Assembly: GCA_965208965.1 (NCBI GenBank)
Contig: OZ242384.1
Span: 5,270,001-5,334,000 of the forward strand
Source: Bin5 sp965208965
Lineage (GTDB): Bacteria; Chloroflexota; Anaerolineae; Caldilineales; Caldilineaceae
Direction of reading: 5' to 3'
DNA: 64,000 nucleotides
The notes under the pieces were generated by a model. It was not told the DNA's origin and searched no databases. It saw nothing but the letters and a program-made list of their open reading frames with translations. How positions within the stretch are numbered: the stretch's first letter is position 1; each line of letters opens with the position of its first letter. Made by a program: the position numbers and the translations under genes. Shown piece by piece: positions 51,291 to 59,917 of this stretch.

Positions 51291-52655
51291 ATGCGACGAA
51301 TGCGAGTTAGCAGACGGGAATTCTTGTCGGTGGCAGGCGCAGCAGGCGGCGCCGCGTTGCTGGCGGCTTGTGCGCCCGCGCCTGCGGCAACAGATGAGGG
51401 GCAGGGCGCCGCACCGGCAATGGAAGACGTGGAGCTGCAGCTGGCAGGATGGCCGGGTCAGGGGCCGGAGCTAATTGAAGGGCTGGAGACATTCGAGGAA
51501 GAAAATCCAGGAATCAAGGCCACTTGGTTAGAGACACCGGGAGATTACCGGGCGAAGCTGCTTTCCATGATCGCGGCCGGCACGCCGCCCGACACTGCCT
51601 TCAGCACCGACTACTACACTTTCGCTCGCGATGGACTCCTGATTGATATCACAGATATGCTGATGGCCGATCCGTTGTTGGGCGCCGAAGACTACTTCAT
51701 CCAGCCGCAGGAAGAGGAGCGCTGCACTTGGGAAGGACGTTGGTACGGCATTGGCTCGTGTTGGGTCTGCCACCACGTCTATTTCAATCGCGCCATCTTC
51801 GAAGAGGAGGGCATCGACCCGCCGAGCAACGATCCTGACGAAATCTGGACGTGGGACCATTTCGTGGAGGTTGCACGCCAGTTGACGGTGGACGCGAACG
51901 GCAACCACCCCGGAGACAGTGGATTTGATATCGAGAACGTCGAACGCTGGGGCATGAACATCCCCTACTGGATGCACTGGTCATTCGTTCTTTCAAACGG
52001 CGGCTATGTGTGGCATCCGGAAACGAGGCTTTACGGCTATGACCAGCCAGAAGCGATTGAGGCAGTGCAGAAGGTAGCTGACTTGGTGCTGGTGGACCAG
52101 GTGATGCCTAACTCTGCGACATTTGAGGCGATCGGCATGGGCTTCGTGCAGCTACTGGAGACGCGCACGATGGCAATGGTCATAGAAGGCTCATGGTCGA
52201 TGGCCTATACACATGATATGCAGGAGCCATTGGGTACGGCGGTGCTGCCTAAGATGAAAGTGCCCGCCACGTGGCTGTCGGCGCATCTGCACACGATTAT
52301 GCAGGGTACGAAGCACGTAGAAGAATCCTGGAAGCTGGTCCGCTTCCTCAGCAGCCCCTACTACCAGGAGCTGTTCCTGGTTTCCGGCTTATGGTTGCCC
52401 AGCCAGACGGCGTTGATTACAGAAGAGGCGATGGACCGTTGGATGTCTCCTGAAGTACACCGGGAAGGTTACAGAAATATCGCTACCAAGTGGGTGCCGG
52501 ATTACGGGCACCCGATGTATGGACCTCCGGGCGAAGGCGAGGCGAGCGGTTTCATCTGGCCGGCGCTGGACGCAGTCTGGATCGGCGACAAGACCGCCGA
52601 AGAGGCGTTGCTGGAGGCCACGCCAAAGGCGAATGAAGTCCTGGAGAATGCGTAA
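51291..52655 (+). CDS. CUT1-type sugar ABC transporter substrate-binding lipoprotein (system E)
   Basis: A 454-residue SBP_bac_1 lipoprotein with Tat/lipobox start (SRREFLSVAGAAGGAALLAAC). Landmarks of the mature protein: LETFEEENPGIKATWLETPG, GTPPDTAFSTDYYTFARDG, WEGRWYGIGSCWVCHHVYFN and VRFLSSPYYQELFLVSGLWL. ATG 51291 follows AAAGGGG; the frame is open back to 51198 but without a signal. An unusual CWVCHH segment near residues 156-161 could bind metal or be a disulfide. It is followed by a stem-loop and two permease genes. Confidence 0.92.
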   Translation: MRRMRVSRREFLSVAGAAGGAALLAACAPAPAATDEGQGAAPAMEDVELQLAGWPGQGPELIEGLETFEEENPGIKATWLETPGDYRAKLLSMIAAGTPPDTAFSTDYYTFARDGLLIDITDMLMADPLLGAEDYFIQPQEEERCTWEGRWYGIGSCWVCHHVYFNRAIFEEEGIDPPSNDPDEIWTWDHFVEVARQLTVDANGNHPGDSGFDIENVERWGMNIPYWMHWSFVLSNGGYVWHPETRLYGYDQPEAIEAVQKVADLVLVDQVMPNSATFEAIGMGFVQLLETRTMAMVIEGSWSMAYTHDMQEPLGTAVLPKMKVPATWLSAHLHTIMQGTKHVEESWKLVRFLSSPYYQELFLVSGLWLPSQTALITEEAMDRWMSPEVHREGYRNIATKWVPDYGHPMYGPPGEGEASGFIWPALDAVWIGDKTAEEALLEATPKANEVLENA

Positions 52656-52668
52656 ATCGACTTTCTGT

Positions 52669-52710
52669 GGCGGGTGACCGAGGTCCGGTCAGGATCTTAG
52701 TTCACCCGCC
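52669..52710 (+). terminator. stem-loop between binding protein and permeases (system E)
   Basis: GGCGGGTGA (52669-52677) pairs perfectly with TCACCCGCC (52702-52710) around a 24-base loop, 13 bases after the stop of the receptor. No T-run is present. Confidence 0.5.
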
Positions 52711-52746
52711 GCGCTTCCCCGCCCAACGCTGTACCCGGATAAGAGA

Positions 52747-53667
52747 ATGTCTGCGATAAACCAGAGGCTCAGCAGTTGGGGCCTGAATTCACCCGCGGCC
52801 AGACGAAACATCACCGGTTACATCTTCATATCCCCGTTCATTCTTGGCGTCCTTATCTGGTTTCTCATTCCGGCCGCCACCGCCGGCTGGCTGACATTTC
52901 AGAAGTGGAATCTGATCACGGCGCCGCGTTTTGTCGGCCTGGACAATATCGAGAACCTGTTCGAGGACGAGCTCTTTCTGCAGTCTCTGAAAGTTACCAC
53001 CATGTACACGCTGGTGGCGGTCCCTCTCGGCCTGGTGCTGAGTTTCTTTATCGCGATACTGCTCAATACGAAGATACGCGGCATCAGCATCTATCGCACT
53101 GTGTACTATCTCCCCAGCATTGTTCCGGCGGTGGCGAGCGCCGTCCTCTGGGCTTTCATTCTGAACTCGGAGTTCGGGCTGCTCAATGCCGGGCTGCGCG
53201 CGGTCGGCCTGCCCAAAATCCTGTGGCTACAGGAACCGGAATGGGCCTTGCCGGCTCTGATACTGATGAGCCTGTGGGGGCTGGGAGCCACTATGGTGAT
53301 CTACCTGGCGGGACTGCAGGGCATCCCCGATGTGTACTATGAAGCGGCTGAGATCGACGGGGCAGGCGCCGGGAACAAGCTGATCCATGTAACCATTCCT
53401 CTCCTGTCCCCCGTCATCTTTTTCAACCTGGTTATGGGCATCATCGCCAGTTTCCAGATCTTTACCGCGGGATACCTGATCACGAGTGGCGGCCCTCAGA
53501 ATGCCACGCTCTTCTACGTCCTGTACCTGTACCGAGCGGGGTTTTTGCACCTCAAGATGGGGTACGCAGCTGCCCTGGCGTGGGTGCTCTTCATCATCAT
53601 TATGGGGCTGACGGTGCTGATCTTTAAGTACGTGGGCAGCATGATTTACTACGAAGACACCCGTTGA
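52747..53667 (+). CDS. CUT1-type sugar ABC permease, MalF/UgpA-like (system E)
   Basis: A 306-residue six-helix permease. TM1 is near residues 22-47 (NITGYIFISPFILGVLIWFL). The EAA motif is YYEAAEIDGAGAGNKLIHV, and the end is a helix plus SMIYYEDTR. Length and motif match UgpA. ATG 52747 is supported by AAGAGA only, but the N-terminus fits the family. The partner gene is 80 bases downstream. It resembles the shortened system B permease closely over the shared C-terminal two-thirds, which helped to identify that truncation. Confidence 0.93.
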   Translation: MSAINQRLSSWGLNSPAARRNITGYIFISPFILGVLIWFLIPAATAGWLTFQKWNLITAPRFVGLDNIENLFEDELFLQSLKVTTMYTLVAVPLGLVLSFFIAILLNTKIRGISIYRTVYYLPSIVPAVASAVLWAFILNSEFGLLNAGLRAVGLPKILWLQEPEWALPALILMSLWGLGATMVIYLAGLQGIPDVYYEAAEIDGAGAGNKLIHVTIPLLSPVIFFNLVMGIIASFQIFTAGYLITSGGPQNATLFYVLYLYRAGFLHLKMGYAAALAWVLFIIIMGLTVLIFKYVGSMIYYEDTR

Positions 53668-53747
53668 CAAAGTGCTCCAGACGGAGTAAGCAGTGGGTAG
53701 GCGTCCGTTCGGCGTGTTGGCCGGAAAGCTAAGGACTGAATAACGAA

Positions 53748-54611
53748 GTGATAAAGAACCTTGGACAGTGGATTCTAACTCACTTGACTCTTCTTGTTGG
53801 AGCGATCCTGATGGCTCTGCCATTCCTTTGGATGGTAAGCAGTTCGCTGAAGCACGAACTTCACATTTTTCAGTTTCCGCCCCAGATAATCCCCAACCCG
53901 ATACGCTGGCTTAACTATCCCGAAGCGCTGGCGAACCCAAACGCGATGCCGTTTCACATTTACGTCAAGAACACTGTGATAATTGTCATAGTGCGTGAGG
54001 CCGCGGTCTTACTCTCCGCCTCTTTCTGTGCCTATGGCTTCGCTCGGCTGCGCTTTGTGGGACGAGACATCTGGTTCGGCATTGTTCTAGCGACGATGAT
54101 GGTGCCCTATATCGTACTGATGGTGCCGACCTATGTACTGTTTACCCGTCTCCAATGGATCGACACCTTTCTTCCACTCACTGTACCGTGGTTCTTCGGA
54201 GGCGGCGCGTTTAACATTTTCCTGCTGCGCCAGTTCTTCCGCACGATTCCGGAAGAGCTGGCAGATGCGGCGCGAATCGACGGTTGTAACGAGTACGCCA
54301 TCTATGCGCGCATCCTGATGCCCCTTGCCAAACCCGGCCTGATCGCGGTGGCTATCTTTACTTTCATCGATGGCTGGAACGATTTCATGGGGCCGCTGCT
54401 CTATCTCAACTCGCCGGAGAACTACACGGTCGCCCTGGGGCTTGCGCTTTTCCGGGCCTCCGTTGGCGCGTTTGGAGCTGCGGGCGGGCGCGCTCGCTGG
54501 GACTGGCTTATGGCCGCATCGACGGCTATGGTCATTCCGGTCATTATTGTCTTTTTCGCCCTACAGCGATACTTTGTCAAGGGAGTGGTAATGACGGGGC
54601 TGAAGGGCTGA
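53748..54611 (+). CDS. CUT1-type sugar ABC permease, MalG/UgpE-like (system E)
   Basis: A 287-residue permease from a GTG start at 53748. TM1 is near residues 10-30 (LTHLTLLVGAILMALPFLWM), followed by VSSSLKHELHIFQFPPQIIP. The EAA loop is ELADAARIDGCNEYAIYARI, and the C-terminus FVKGVVMTGLKG is typical. An insertion GAFGAAGGRARWDW before the last helix is slightly longer than in the paralogues. It is followed at 102 bases by two tandem PhyH genes on the same strand. Confidence 0.92.
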   Translation: MIKNLGQWILTHLTLLVGAILMALPFLWMVSSSLKHELHIFQFPPQIIPNPIRWLNYPEALANPNAMPFHIYVKNTVIIVIVREAAVLLSASFCAYGFARLRFVGRDIWFGIVLATMMVPYIVLMVPTYVLFTRLQWIDTFLPLTVPWFFGGGAFNIFLLRQFFRTIPEELADAARIDGCNEYAIYARILMPLAKPGLIAVAIFTFIDGWNDFMGPLLYLNSPENYTVALGLALFRASVGAFGAAGGRARWDWLMAASTAMVIPVIIVFFALQRYFVKGVVMTGLKG

Positions 54612-54713
54612 GTTCAAAAAAGGCGCAGGGGGCAATGCAGGCTCAGCCGCGGCCATTTCCAAGCCGGCATGTATTAAGAAAAACAGAGGGATTTCCACAG
54701 GGAGTGCACACCT

Positions 54714-55664
54714 ATGTTCACCCAAGCTGAGATCGAACAGTTTCATCGCGACGGATTCATCGTGGCGAAGGGAGTGATAGAGGGCGAGGAGCTGGCGGCG
54801 CTGCGCGAGGCAGCGGATCGCGTGATGGAGGAGGGGATGGCGGGCGTCGATGAAGAGGGGCACCGCTACCGACCGAACCCGGATGGCTCACGCACGTATT
54901 TCCGCAGCGAGTTCATGTGGGACCGTGCCCCGGTCTTTCAGGCGGTGACGGCCAATCCGTCGTTGCTGGCTCACTATGGTCAGCTAGTGGGCCATCCGTT
55001 CATGCCGATTGTCGATTCCTTCGTCTGCAAGATCCCGGAAGGTGATGTGCCGGTCCACTGGCACCAGGACCCGCCGTTCGGCGATCCGGAATGGCCGGAT
55101 ACACATCCTATCCCCAATATCGACGCCGACATCTATCTGGACCATTCAACGATCGAGAATGGCTGCGTATGGGCGATTCCGGGGCATCACCTGGTGGGCC
55201 ACGTTGAGGTGGAGAACTATTCAGAGGAGATGCTGTTTGATGAACTGGGCGCGGTGCCGATCGAGTTGGGGCCGGGCGATGTCAGTTTTCACTGTCTCTC
55301 TGCTCCACACGGATCGGCCGGCAACCGCACCAGCGACCTGCGCCGTACCTTCTACGTGCACTACATGAACGCCGAGGTCCAAAAGGAGTGCTACGGGCAT
55401 CTTGGCTATGTCCAGCAGTTGGAGAAGGAACGCGGTCTGTTTGACGCGCGGGCTTTGGCAGCGGCCCAGAAGATGATAGATGCGCGCGTGGAGTTGGGCT
55501 ACGGCGGTCTGGAAGGAAGCGATGTGCGTCTGATGGAGGAGGGGTTCGAGTTTACGGGTGAACCCAGGACACCGCCCAGACACTGGGGCCCGCTGATTGC
55601 CGCCATGTCCGAGGACGAGATTAAGCGCAAAAAGAGTCTGACCTTTTTGGCGCCGGAGGCATAA
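54714..55664 (+). CDS. PhyH-family Fe(II)/2-oxoglutarate oxygenase, tandem copy 1
   Basis: A 316-residue oxygenase. The start is FTQAEIEQFHRDGFIVAKG, with HxD in PVHWHQDPPFGDPEWPDTHP (about 116-135). The DIYLDHSTIENGCVWAIPGH segment follows, with distal histidine in SAPHGSAGNRTSDLRR (about 199-214), which includes the 2-oxoglutarate arginine. The C-terminal extension (about 235-316, GEPRTPPRHWGPLIAAMSED) is longer than in the other PhyH proteins here. The next gene is a close paralogue. It lies downstream of importer E and is plausibly co-regulated with it. The substrate is unknown. Confidence 0.88.
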   Translation: MFTQAEIEQFHRDGFIVAKGVIEGEELAALREAADRVMEEGMAGVDEEGHRYRPNPDGSRTYFRSEFMWDRAPVFQAVTANPSLLAHYGQLVGHPFMPIVDSFVCKIPEGDVPVHWHQDPPFGDPEWPDTHPIPNIDADIYLDHSTIENGCVWAIPGHHLVGHVEVENYSEEMLFDELGAVPIELGPGDVSFHCLSAPHGSAGNRTSDLRRTFYVHYMNAEVQKECYGHLGYVQQLEKERGLFDARALAAAQKMIDARVELGYGGLEGSDVRLMEEGFEFTGEPRTPPRHWGPLIAAMSEDEIKRKKSLTFLAPEA

Positions 55665-55854
55665 TCGAGGTGATCCGTCCGAGACCCGCCTTCAGGCTAA
55701 AGCGGATGCGGCTTTCTCCCTGACATCCCATTTTGCGACCATTGTGCACGCTCTTGGCAGAAAGGCTGCTGGCCTGCTGCGAACCTGGTTACATTCCCAT
55801 CAGAGACGAAAACGAAGCCGGACCGTGATGCTTTCTTGAGTGGGAGGTAGGCAC

Positions 55855-56808
55855 ATGTTCACGCAAGCAGAGATCGATCAGTTTCATCGAGACGGAATCA
55901 TTGTTGCCAGAGGCGTTATTCAGGGTGAGGAGTTGTCCGCTCTGCGTATGGCAGCCGACCGCGTCGTTGAAGAAGGAATGGCGGACACTGCCGAATCCGA
56001 CCATCGATTCCGAGCCAACAATCAAGGCGTCCCGACCTATTTCCGCAGTGAAAGGATGTGGGACCGGGACTCGATCTTCCAGGCGGTGACCGTACACCCA
56101 ACGCTGCTGACCTGCTTCGGTCAGTTGGTCGGCCATCCTTTCATGCCGGTCGTCGACTCCTTTGTGTGCAAGATTCCTGAAGGAGACCTGCCTATTCACT
56201 GGCACCAAGACCCGCCGTACGGCGATCCGGAATGGTCGGCGACGCATCCCGTTCCCAATATTGACGCCGATATCTACCTGGATCACTCGACGGTCGAGAA
56301 CGGATGCGTGTGGGTGATTCCGGGGCACCACCTGGTGGGCCACGTGGAGGTGGAGAACTTTTCCGAGGACGCCCTGTTCGATGAACTGGGCGCGGTGCCG
56401 ATTGAAATGGAACCGGGCGATGTCAGTTTCCACTGCATTTCGGCGCCGCACGGCTCGGCCGGCAACCGCACAGGCGACCTGCGCCGCACATTTTACATTC
56501 ATTATCTGAACGCGGAAACGCAGCACCAGTGCTACGGCCAAGAGGGCAGAATTCAGAAACTGAAAGATAGACTAGGCCTGTTCGACGCTCGCGCGCTGGC
56601 CGCAGTCCAAGAGATGATCACCACTCGCAGTGCTCTGGGCTACGGCGGCCTGGAAGGAAGCAGTTTGAGTCTGAGCGAGGAAGGGTTCGAGTTTACCGGC
56701 GAACCGCGGACGCCGCCTCGGCATTGGGGTACGTTGATTGCCGCCATGTCGGAGGATGAAATCCGGCGCAAGAAAAGCCTCACATTCCTGACTGAAGCAG
56801 CACAATAG
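55855..56808 (+). CDS. PhyH-family Fe(II)/2-oxoglutarate oxygenase, tandem copy 2
   Basis: A 317-residue paralogue of the preceding oxygenase, about 75-80 percent identical by eye. All metal and cosubstrate residues are retained: IHWHQDPPYGDPEWSATHP, SAPHGSAGNRTGDLRR. ATG 55855 has GGGAGG upstream; an in-frame GTG at 55840 is less likely. The pair arose by tandem duplication, and differences lie mostly in the second half (ECYGHLGYVQ versus QCYGQEGRIQ), so they may have different substrates. An acetyltransferase-like gene follows within 85 bases. Confidence 0.88.
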   Translation: MFTQAEIDQFHRDGIIVARGVIQGEELSALRMAADRVVEEGMADTAESDHRFRANNQGVPTYFRSERMWDRDSIFQAVTVHPTLLTCFGQLVGHPFMPVVDSFVCKIPEGDLPIHWHQDPPYGDPEWSATHPVPNIDADIYLDHSTVENGCVWVIPGHHLVGHVEVENFSEDALFDELGAVPIEMEPGDVSFHCISAPHGSAGNRTGDLRRTFYIHYLNAETQHQCYGQEGRIQKLKDRLGLFDARALAAVQEMITTRSALGYGGLEGSSLSLSEEGFEFTGEPRTPPRHWGTLIAAMSEDEIRRKKSLTFLTEAAQ

Positions 56809-56893
56809 ACCCTGTTTGGTGTTCATCGACTGGACACAAATGGATTACGAGAATGAGGGCCACTTCCTCACAGGTGCCGGAGGCGCTGCAGCC

Positions 56894-57667
56894 ATGTCCA
56901 TAGCGGCCCCGCCCGAGCATTTCTTTTGCCATCCCCCATATGACAGCTGCGATCTGACGTGCGACCTGCGACGGTTGGGCGTCGAAGCGGGCGATGTCCT
57001 CTTTGTTCATTCCTCATTCAAATCGCTGGGACCTGTCGAGGGGGGCGCCGCAAGCGTGATCCGAGCCCTGGAAGACGCGATCGGGCCGGAAGGGCTGTTG
57101 CTGATGCCCTCCTTCAACCTGGTGACGTGGGAGTTGCGGCCGGAAACGTGGGACATCAATAGCACGCCGTCAACGGTCGGATGGATTACTGAGCAGTTTC
57201 GTCAGTTGCCGGGCGTCTACCGTTCAGACCACTACTCTCACTCGGTGGCGGCACGGGGAAGAGGGGCTAAAGCCTTTGTCGGCGGGCATCTGCGTGAGGA
57301 TGGGTACGGTTCACATTGGGACCGTAAGCCGTGGGGCAAGACGTTCGGCCTGCATTCGCCCATGTACAGGGCCTATCAGGCGCGTGGTAAGCTTCTGATG
57401 CTGGGCGTGGACTACTACACTTCGACCTACGTCCATCTGGTTGAGGCGATGTACTGGCACACGCTGCGGGCCAGGAGGCGAGATACTGATCGTGAGCCTG
57501 CTTTCCCAGCGCTGGATCGTGTCAAGTTGGGCGCGTTCTGGGAAGGTCTTGGGGAACCGCAGCACGGACGCGTCGGAAACGCAGCCTGCCGGCTGTTTGG
57601 GATCCGAGGCTACGTCGACACACTTCTGGCCGAGGTGGAAAGGAATCCGCGGCCCTACTTGCGTTGA
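56894..57667 (+). CDS. AAC(3)/YokD-family N-acetyltransferase
   Basis: About 257 residues from ATG 56894. Landmarks of the Antibiotic_NAT family: LRRLGVEAGDVLFVHSSFKS (about 26-45), GPEGLLLMPSFNL (about 66-78), RSDHYSHSVAARGRGAKAF (about 111-129) and the acetyl-CoA/substrate region KTFGLHSPMYR then LLMLGVDYYTSTYVHLVE. The family acetylates the 3-amino group of aminoglycosides or similar amino-sugar-like compounds. ATG 56894 is chosen because GGAGG lies 10 bases upstream and it begins just before the family start. ATG 56840, GTG 56819 or TTG 56816 would extend it. The context suggests a metabolic amino-sugar role rather than resistance, but this is uncertain. Confidence 0.82.
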   Translation: MSIAAPPEHFFCHPPYDSCDLTCDLRRLGVEAGDVLFVHSSFKSLGPVEGGAASVIRALEDAIGPEGLLLMPSFNLVTWELRPETWDINSTPSTVGWITEQFRQLPGVYRSDHYSHSVAARGRGAKAFVGGHLREDGYGSHWDRKPWGKTFGLHSPMYRAYQARGKLLMLGVDYYTSTYVHLVEAMYWHTLRARRRDTDREPAFPALDRVKLGAFWEGLGEPQHGRVGNAACRLFGIRGYVDTLLAEVERNPRPYLR

Positions 57668-57727
57668 CAGTTGACCCTACCGTCGGCAGGCCCCTGAGCC
57701 CATTAGCCGGCAAGCGCACTTCTTCTC

Positions 57728-58816
57728 TCAATCAGCCGTATACTTCGGCAGTCTCGGGGTATGGTCACGGACCATACGGGTGGTGCGCTTCTGCAACGGC
57801 AGCTCTACCCGCGCCCCACCCTGCAGATGGGATTCGATGATGCCGAAGATGAGCTCATTGCCGGCGCGGGCCGCGCGCACGCCGCCCCTGGGAGGTTGCC
57901 CGGTATCCAGGGCATGGACAAGGTCCTGGACGGCTCGCAACGTAGAACTGGTCGGGGGTGTCTGGGGAGCCTCCGCGATCCGAAGCTCGTTGCGCCCGCG
58001 TAGACCGACCGGCGCGGCTTTACGCACCTGCCAATCACTGCCGTCGCCTAACGAGGTGATGGTCCCTTCAGAACAGATCGCCTCAGTTTCCGAGGAACGG
58101 GAGGTAAGCAGGACGTGGGCCTTTACCCCATTTGCAAACTGAATGGTCCCTTCACCCTGCGGGTCGCCGGTCAGTACGTCGCCGTCGAACAGGCTGTCGC
58201 CTTCGGGAAGGTGACCTTGCACCCATTCGGCCGGTGCGTCGTCGTTGAGCCTCAGTACCAGATCAAGAAAGTGGCTACCTGTGTTGAATAATGTGCCGAC
58301 ATTATAGATGATTATGTGCTGCAGGTCGCCCAGTTCTCCGCTGTCGATGATCTCCTTCATGCGGTCGTACTTGGTGTCATAGCGCCGATTGGTCCCCAGA
58401 TTGAGTATGGCGCCGTTCCTCTCAACCGCTTCGACCATGGCGTCGGCGTCGGCCATTGAGGCGGCCATTGCCTTCTCGGCATAGATTGCTTTGACGCCGC
58501 TGTCGGCGCAGTCGACGACGATCGCTGCGCGCGGCTCCGGCTGTGTGGCTACGCTGACAATGTCCAGGTCCTCATTGGCGAGCATCTCGCGGTAGTCGGT
58601 GTACTGGCCAGCCGCGGGTACGCCGTGCAGTTTGCCGAACTCTGCCATGACGTCGGTACGCAGGTCGGCGCAGGCGACGAGATCTGTGCGGTCGCAGGTT
58701 GTGTAGCCGGCGGCGTGTGAATAGGGTAACGCGATCCTGGAATAGCCGACCACTTCGTTGTCTATGAAACCGCCCATGCGGCTGCAACCGATTACGGCGG
58801 CGCGGTAAGTTTTCAT
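57728..58816 (-). CDS. Gfo/Idh/MocA-family oxidoreductase
   Basis: A 362-residue protein. The N-terminal Rossmann motif is YRAAVIGCSRMGGFID (about 4-19), with the family EKP position replaced by IYAEKAMAASMADADAM (about 101-117). A second domain follows with LFNTGSHFLDLVLRLNDD (about 174-191), which holds the catalytic histidine. ATG at 58814-58816 follows AGGGGGAAG; a GTG nine codons upstream is also possible. It is the last gene of the minus-strand operon. The change from EKP to EKA at the second loop is notable, since the lysine that contacts cofactor is kept. Confidence 0.87.
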   Translation of the reverse strand: MKTYRAAVIGCSRMGGFIDNEVVGYSRIALPYSHAAGYTTCDRTDLVACADLRTDVMAEFGKLHGVPAAGQYTDYREMLANEDLDIVSVATQPEPRAAIVVDCADSGVKAIYAEKAMAASMADADAMVEAVERNGAILNLGTNRRYDTKYDRMKEIIDSGELGDLQHIIIYNVGTLFNTGSHFLDLVLRLNDDAPAEWVQGHLPEGDSLFDGDVLTGDPQGEGTIQFANGVKAHVLLTSRSSETEAICSEGTITSLGDGSDWQVRKAAPVGLRGRNELRIAEAPQTPPTSSTLRAVQDLVHALDTGQPPRGGVRAARAGNELIFGIIESHLQGGARVELPLQKRTTRMVRDHTPRLPKYTAD

Positions 58817-58883
58817 TGTTTTCTTCCCCCTGTGGGATGCCACATGTTAAAGGCCTAGCTTCGCATTTTGGGGAGCGGTGCGG

Positions 58884-59795
58884 TTAGCCCAGCGCATTGA
58901 TTCTGTCGCGCAGCTCCTGGCTCAGCCCCATTTCTTCGGCCTGGAAGGCCTGGTCAACGTGGGACTTGCTGCGGCAGCCGATCAGGACTGAGGTGATTCC
59001 GGGCTGACCGATTGCCCAGGCCAGCGCAAGCTGTACCATCGAGATTCCAGTATCAGCGGCCACCTCGCGCAGGCCCTCCATGCGCCGCATTGAAGTGTCG
59101 TTTTCGTAGATATCCCAGTGGTCGGGCATGACGTCAAAGCGAGTCCCTTTGGGCGCGGTCCAGGTCTTGGTGTACTTGCCGGTGAGGAATCCTGCGCCCA
59201 GTGGGCTGTAGGAGATCACGCCGATGTTCTGGTCGGCGCAGAATGGCAAGACTTCGGCCTCAATGTCACGGATGGCGACGTTGTAGTTGGGTTGAACAGA
59301 TACCATGGGCGCCCAGCCGTTCACATCGGCAAACCAAAGGGCCTTGCATAGCTGCCACGAGGCGAAATTGCTGCTTCCCACGTAGCGTACCTTGCCCTGC
59401 TCCACTAGCGTATTGAGAGCGTCCAGCGTTTCCTCGAATGGCGTGCCAGGGTCGTAAGCATGGAGTTGGTAGAGGTCGATGACGTCAGTCTGCAGCCGGC
59501 GCAGGCTATCGTCGGCGAACTGCAGGACACGTTCTCGGCCAAGAGGAGGGGCGATTTTGGTCCCCAGGACGACCTTATTCCGGTTGCCATTTCGGGACAG
59601 CCACTGCCCCAGTACCGTTTCGGAGCCACCAGCGGAGTAGACTTCGGCGGTGTCGATAAGGTTTATGCCCCGGTCCATGGCGTAGTCGAGGATCGAAAAG
59701 GACGTTTCTGCATCGATTTCGCGGCCGAAGGTCACGCTGCCCAGGCCGATTGAACTGACGCTCAGTTCGGAGTTGCCCAACTGGCGAAATTCCAT
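58884..59795 (-). CDS. aldo/keto reductase
   Basis: A 303-residue NADPH-dependent reductase with a complete catalytic tetrad: Asp and Tyr in LIDTAEVYSAGGSE (about 46-59), Lys in KVVLGTKIAPP (about 74-84) and His in DLYQLHAYDP (about 107-116). The cofactor motif near the C-terminus is SVLIGCRSKSHVDQA. It starts MEFRQLGNSELSVSSIGLGS. It resembles the YajO/IolS-type AKR subfamily that acts on sugars and polyols. It sits in the middle of the minus-strand operon, 67 bases before the Gfo/Idh/MocA gene. Confidence 0.9.
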   Translation of the reverse strand: MEFRQLGNSELSVSSIGLGSVTFGREIDAETSFSILDYAMDRGINLIDTAEVYSAGGSETVLGQWLSRNGNRNKVVLGTKIAPPLGRERVLQFADDSLRRLQTDVIDLYQLHAYDPGTPFEETLDALNTLVEQGKVRYVGSSNFASWQLCKALWFADVNGWAPMVSVQPNYNVAIRDIEAEVLPFCADQNIGVISYSPLGAGFLTGKYTKTWTAPKGTRFDVMPDHWDIYENDTSMRRMEGLREVAADTGISMVQLALAWAIGQPGITSVLIGCRSKSHVDQAFQAEEMGLSQELRDRINALG

Positions 59796-59917
59796 GTTTT
59801 ATACCTCCTGACATTCCTGCATGGTTACGATTTGTCTCGGGCTCGCATGCGCCTGGTCGTGGACCTGGCACGCTCGCCGCCGGAGCCGGTTCCCCTGGAC
59901 GTTCCAGCTTCTCAAGA

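Noticed and set aside
56894..57667. Aminoglycoside resistance gene
   Set aside because: Sequence fits the family, but the neighbourhood is metabolic and no resistance or mobile context is visible.
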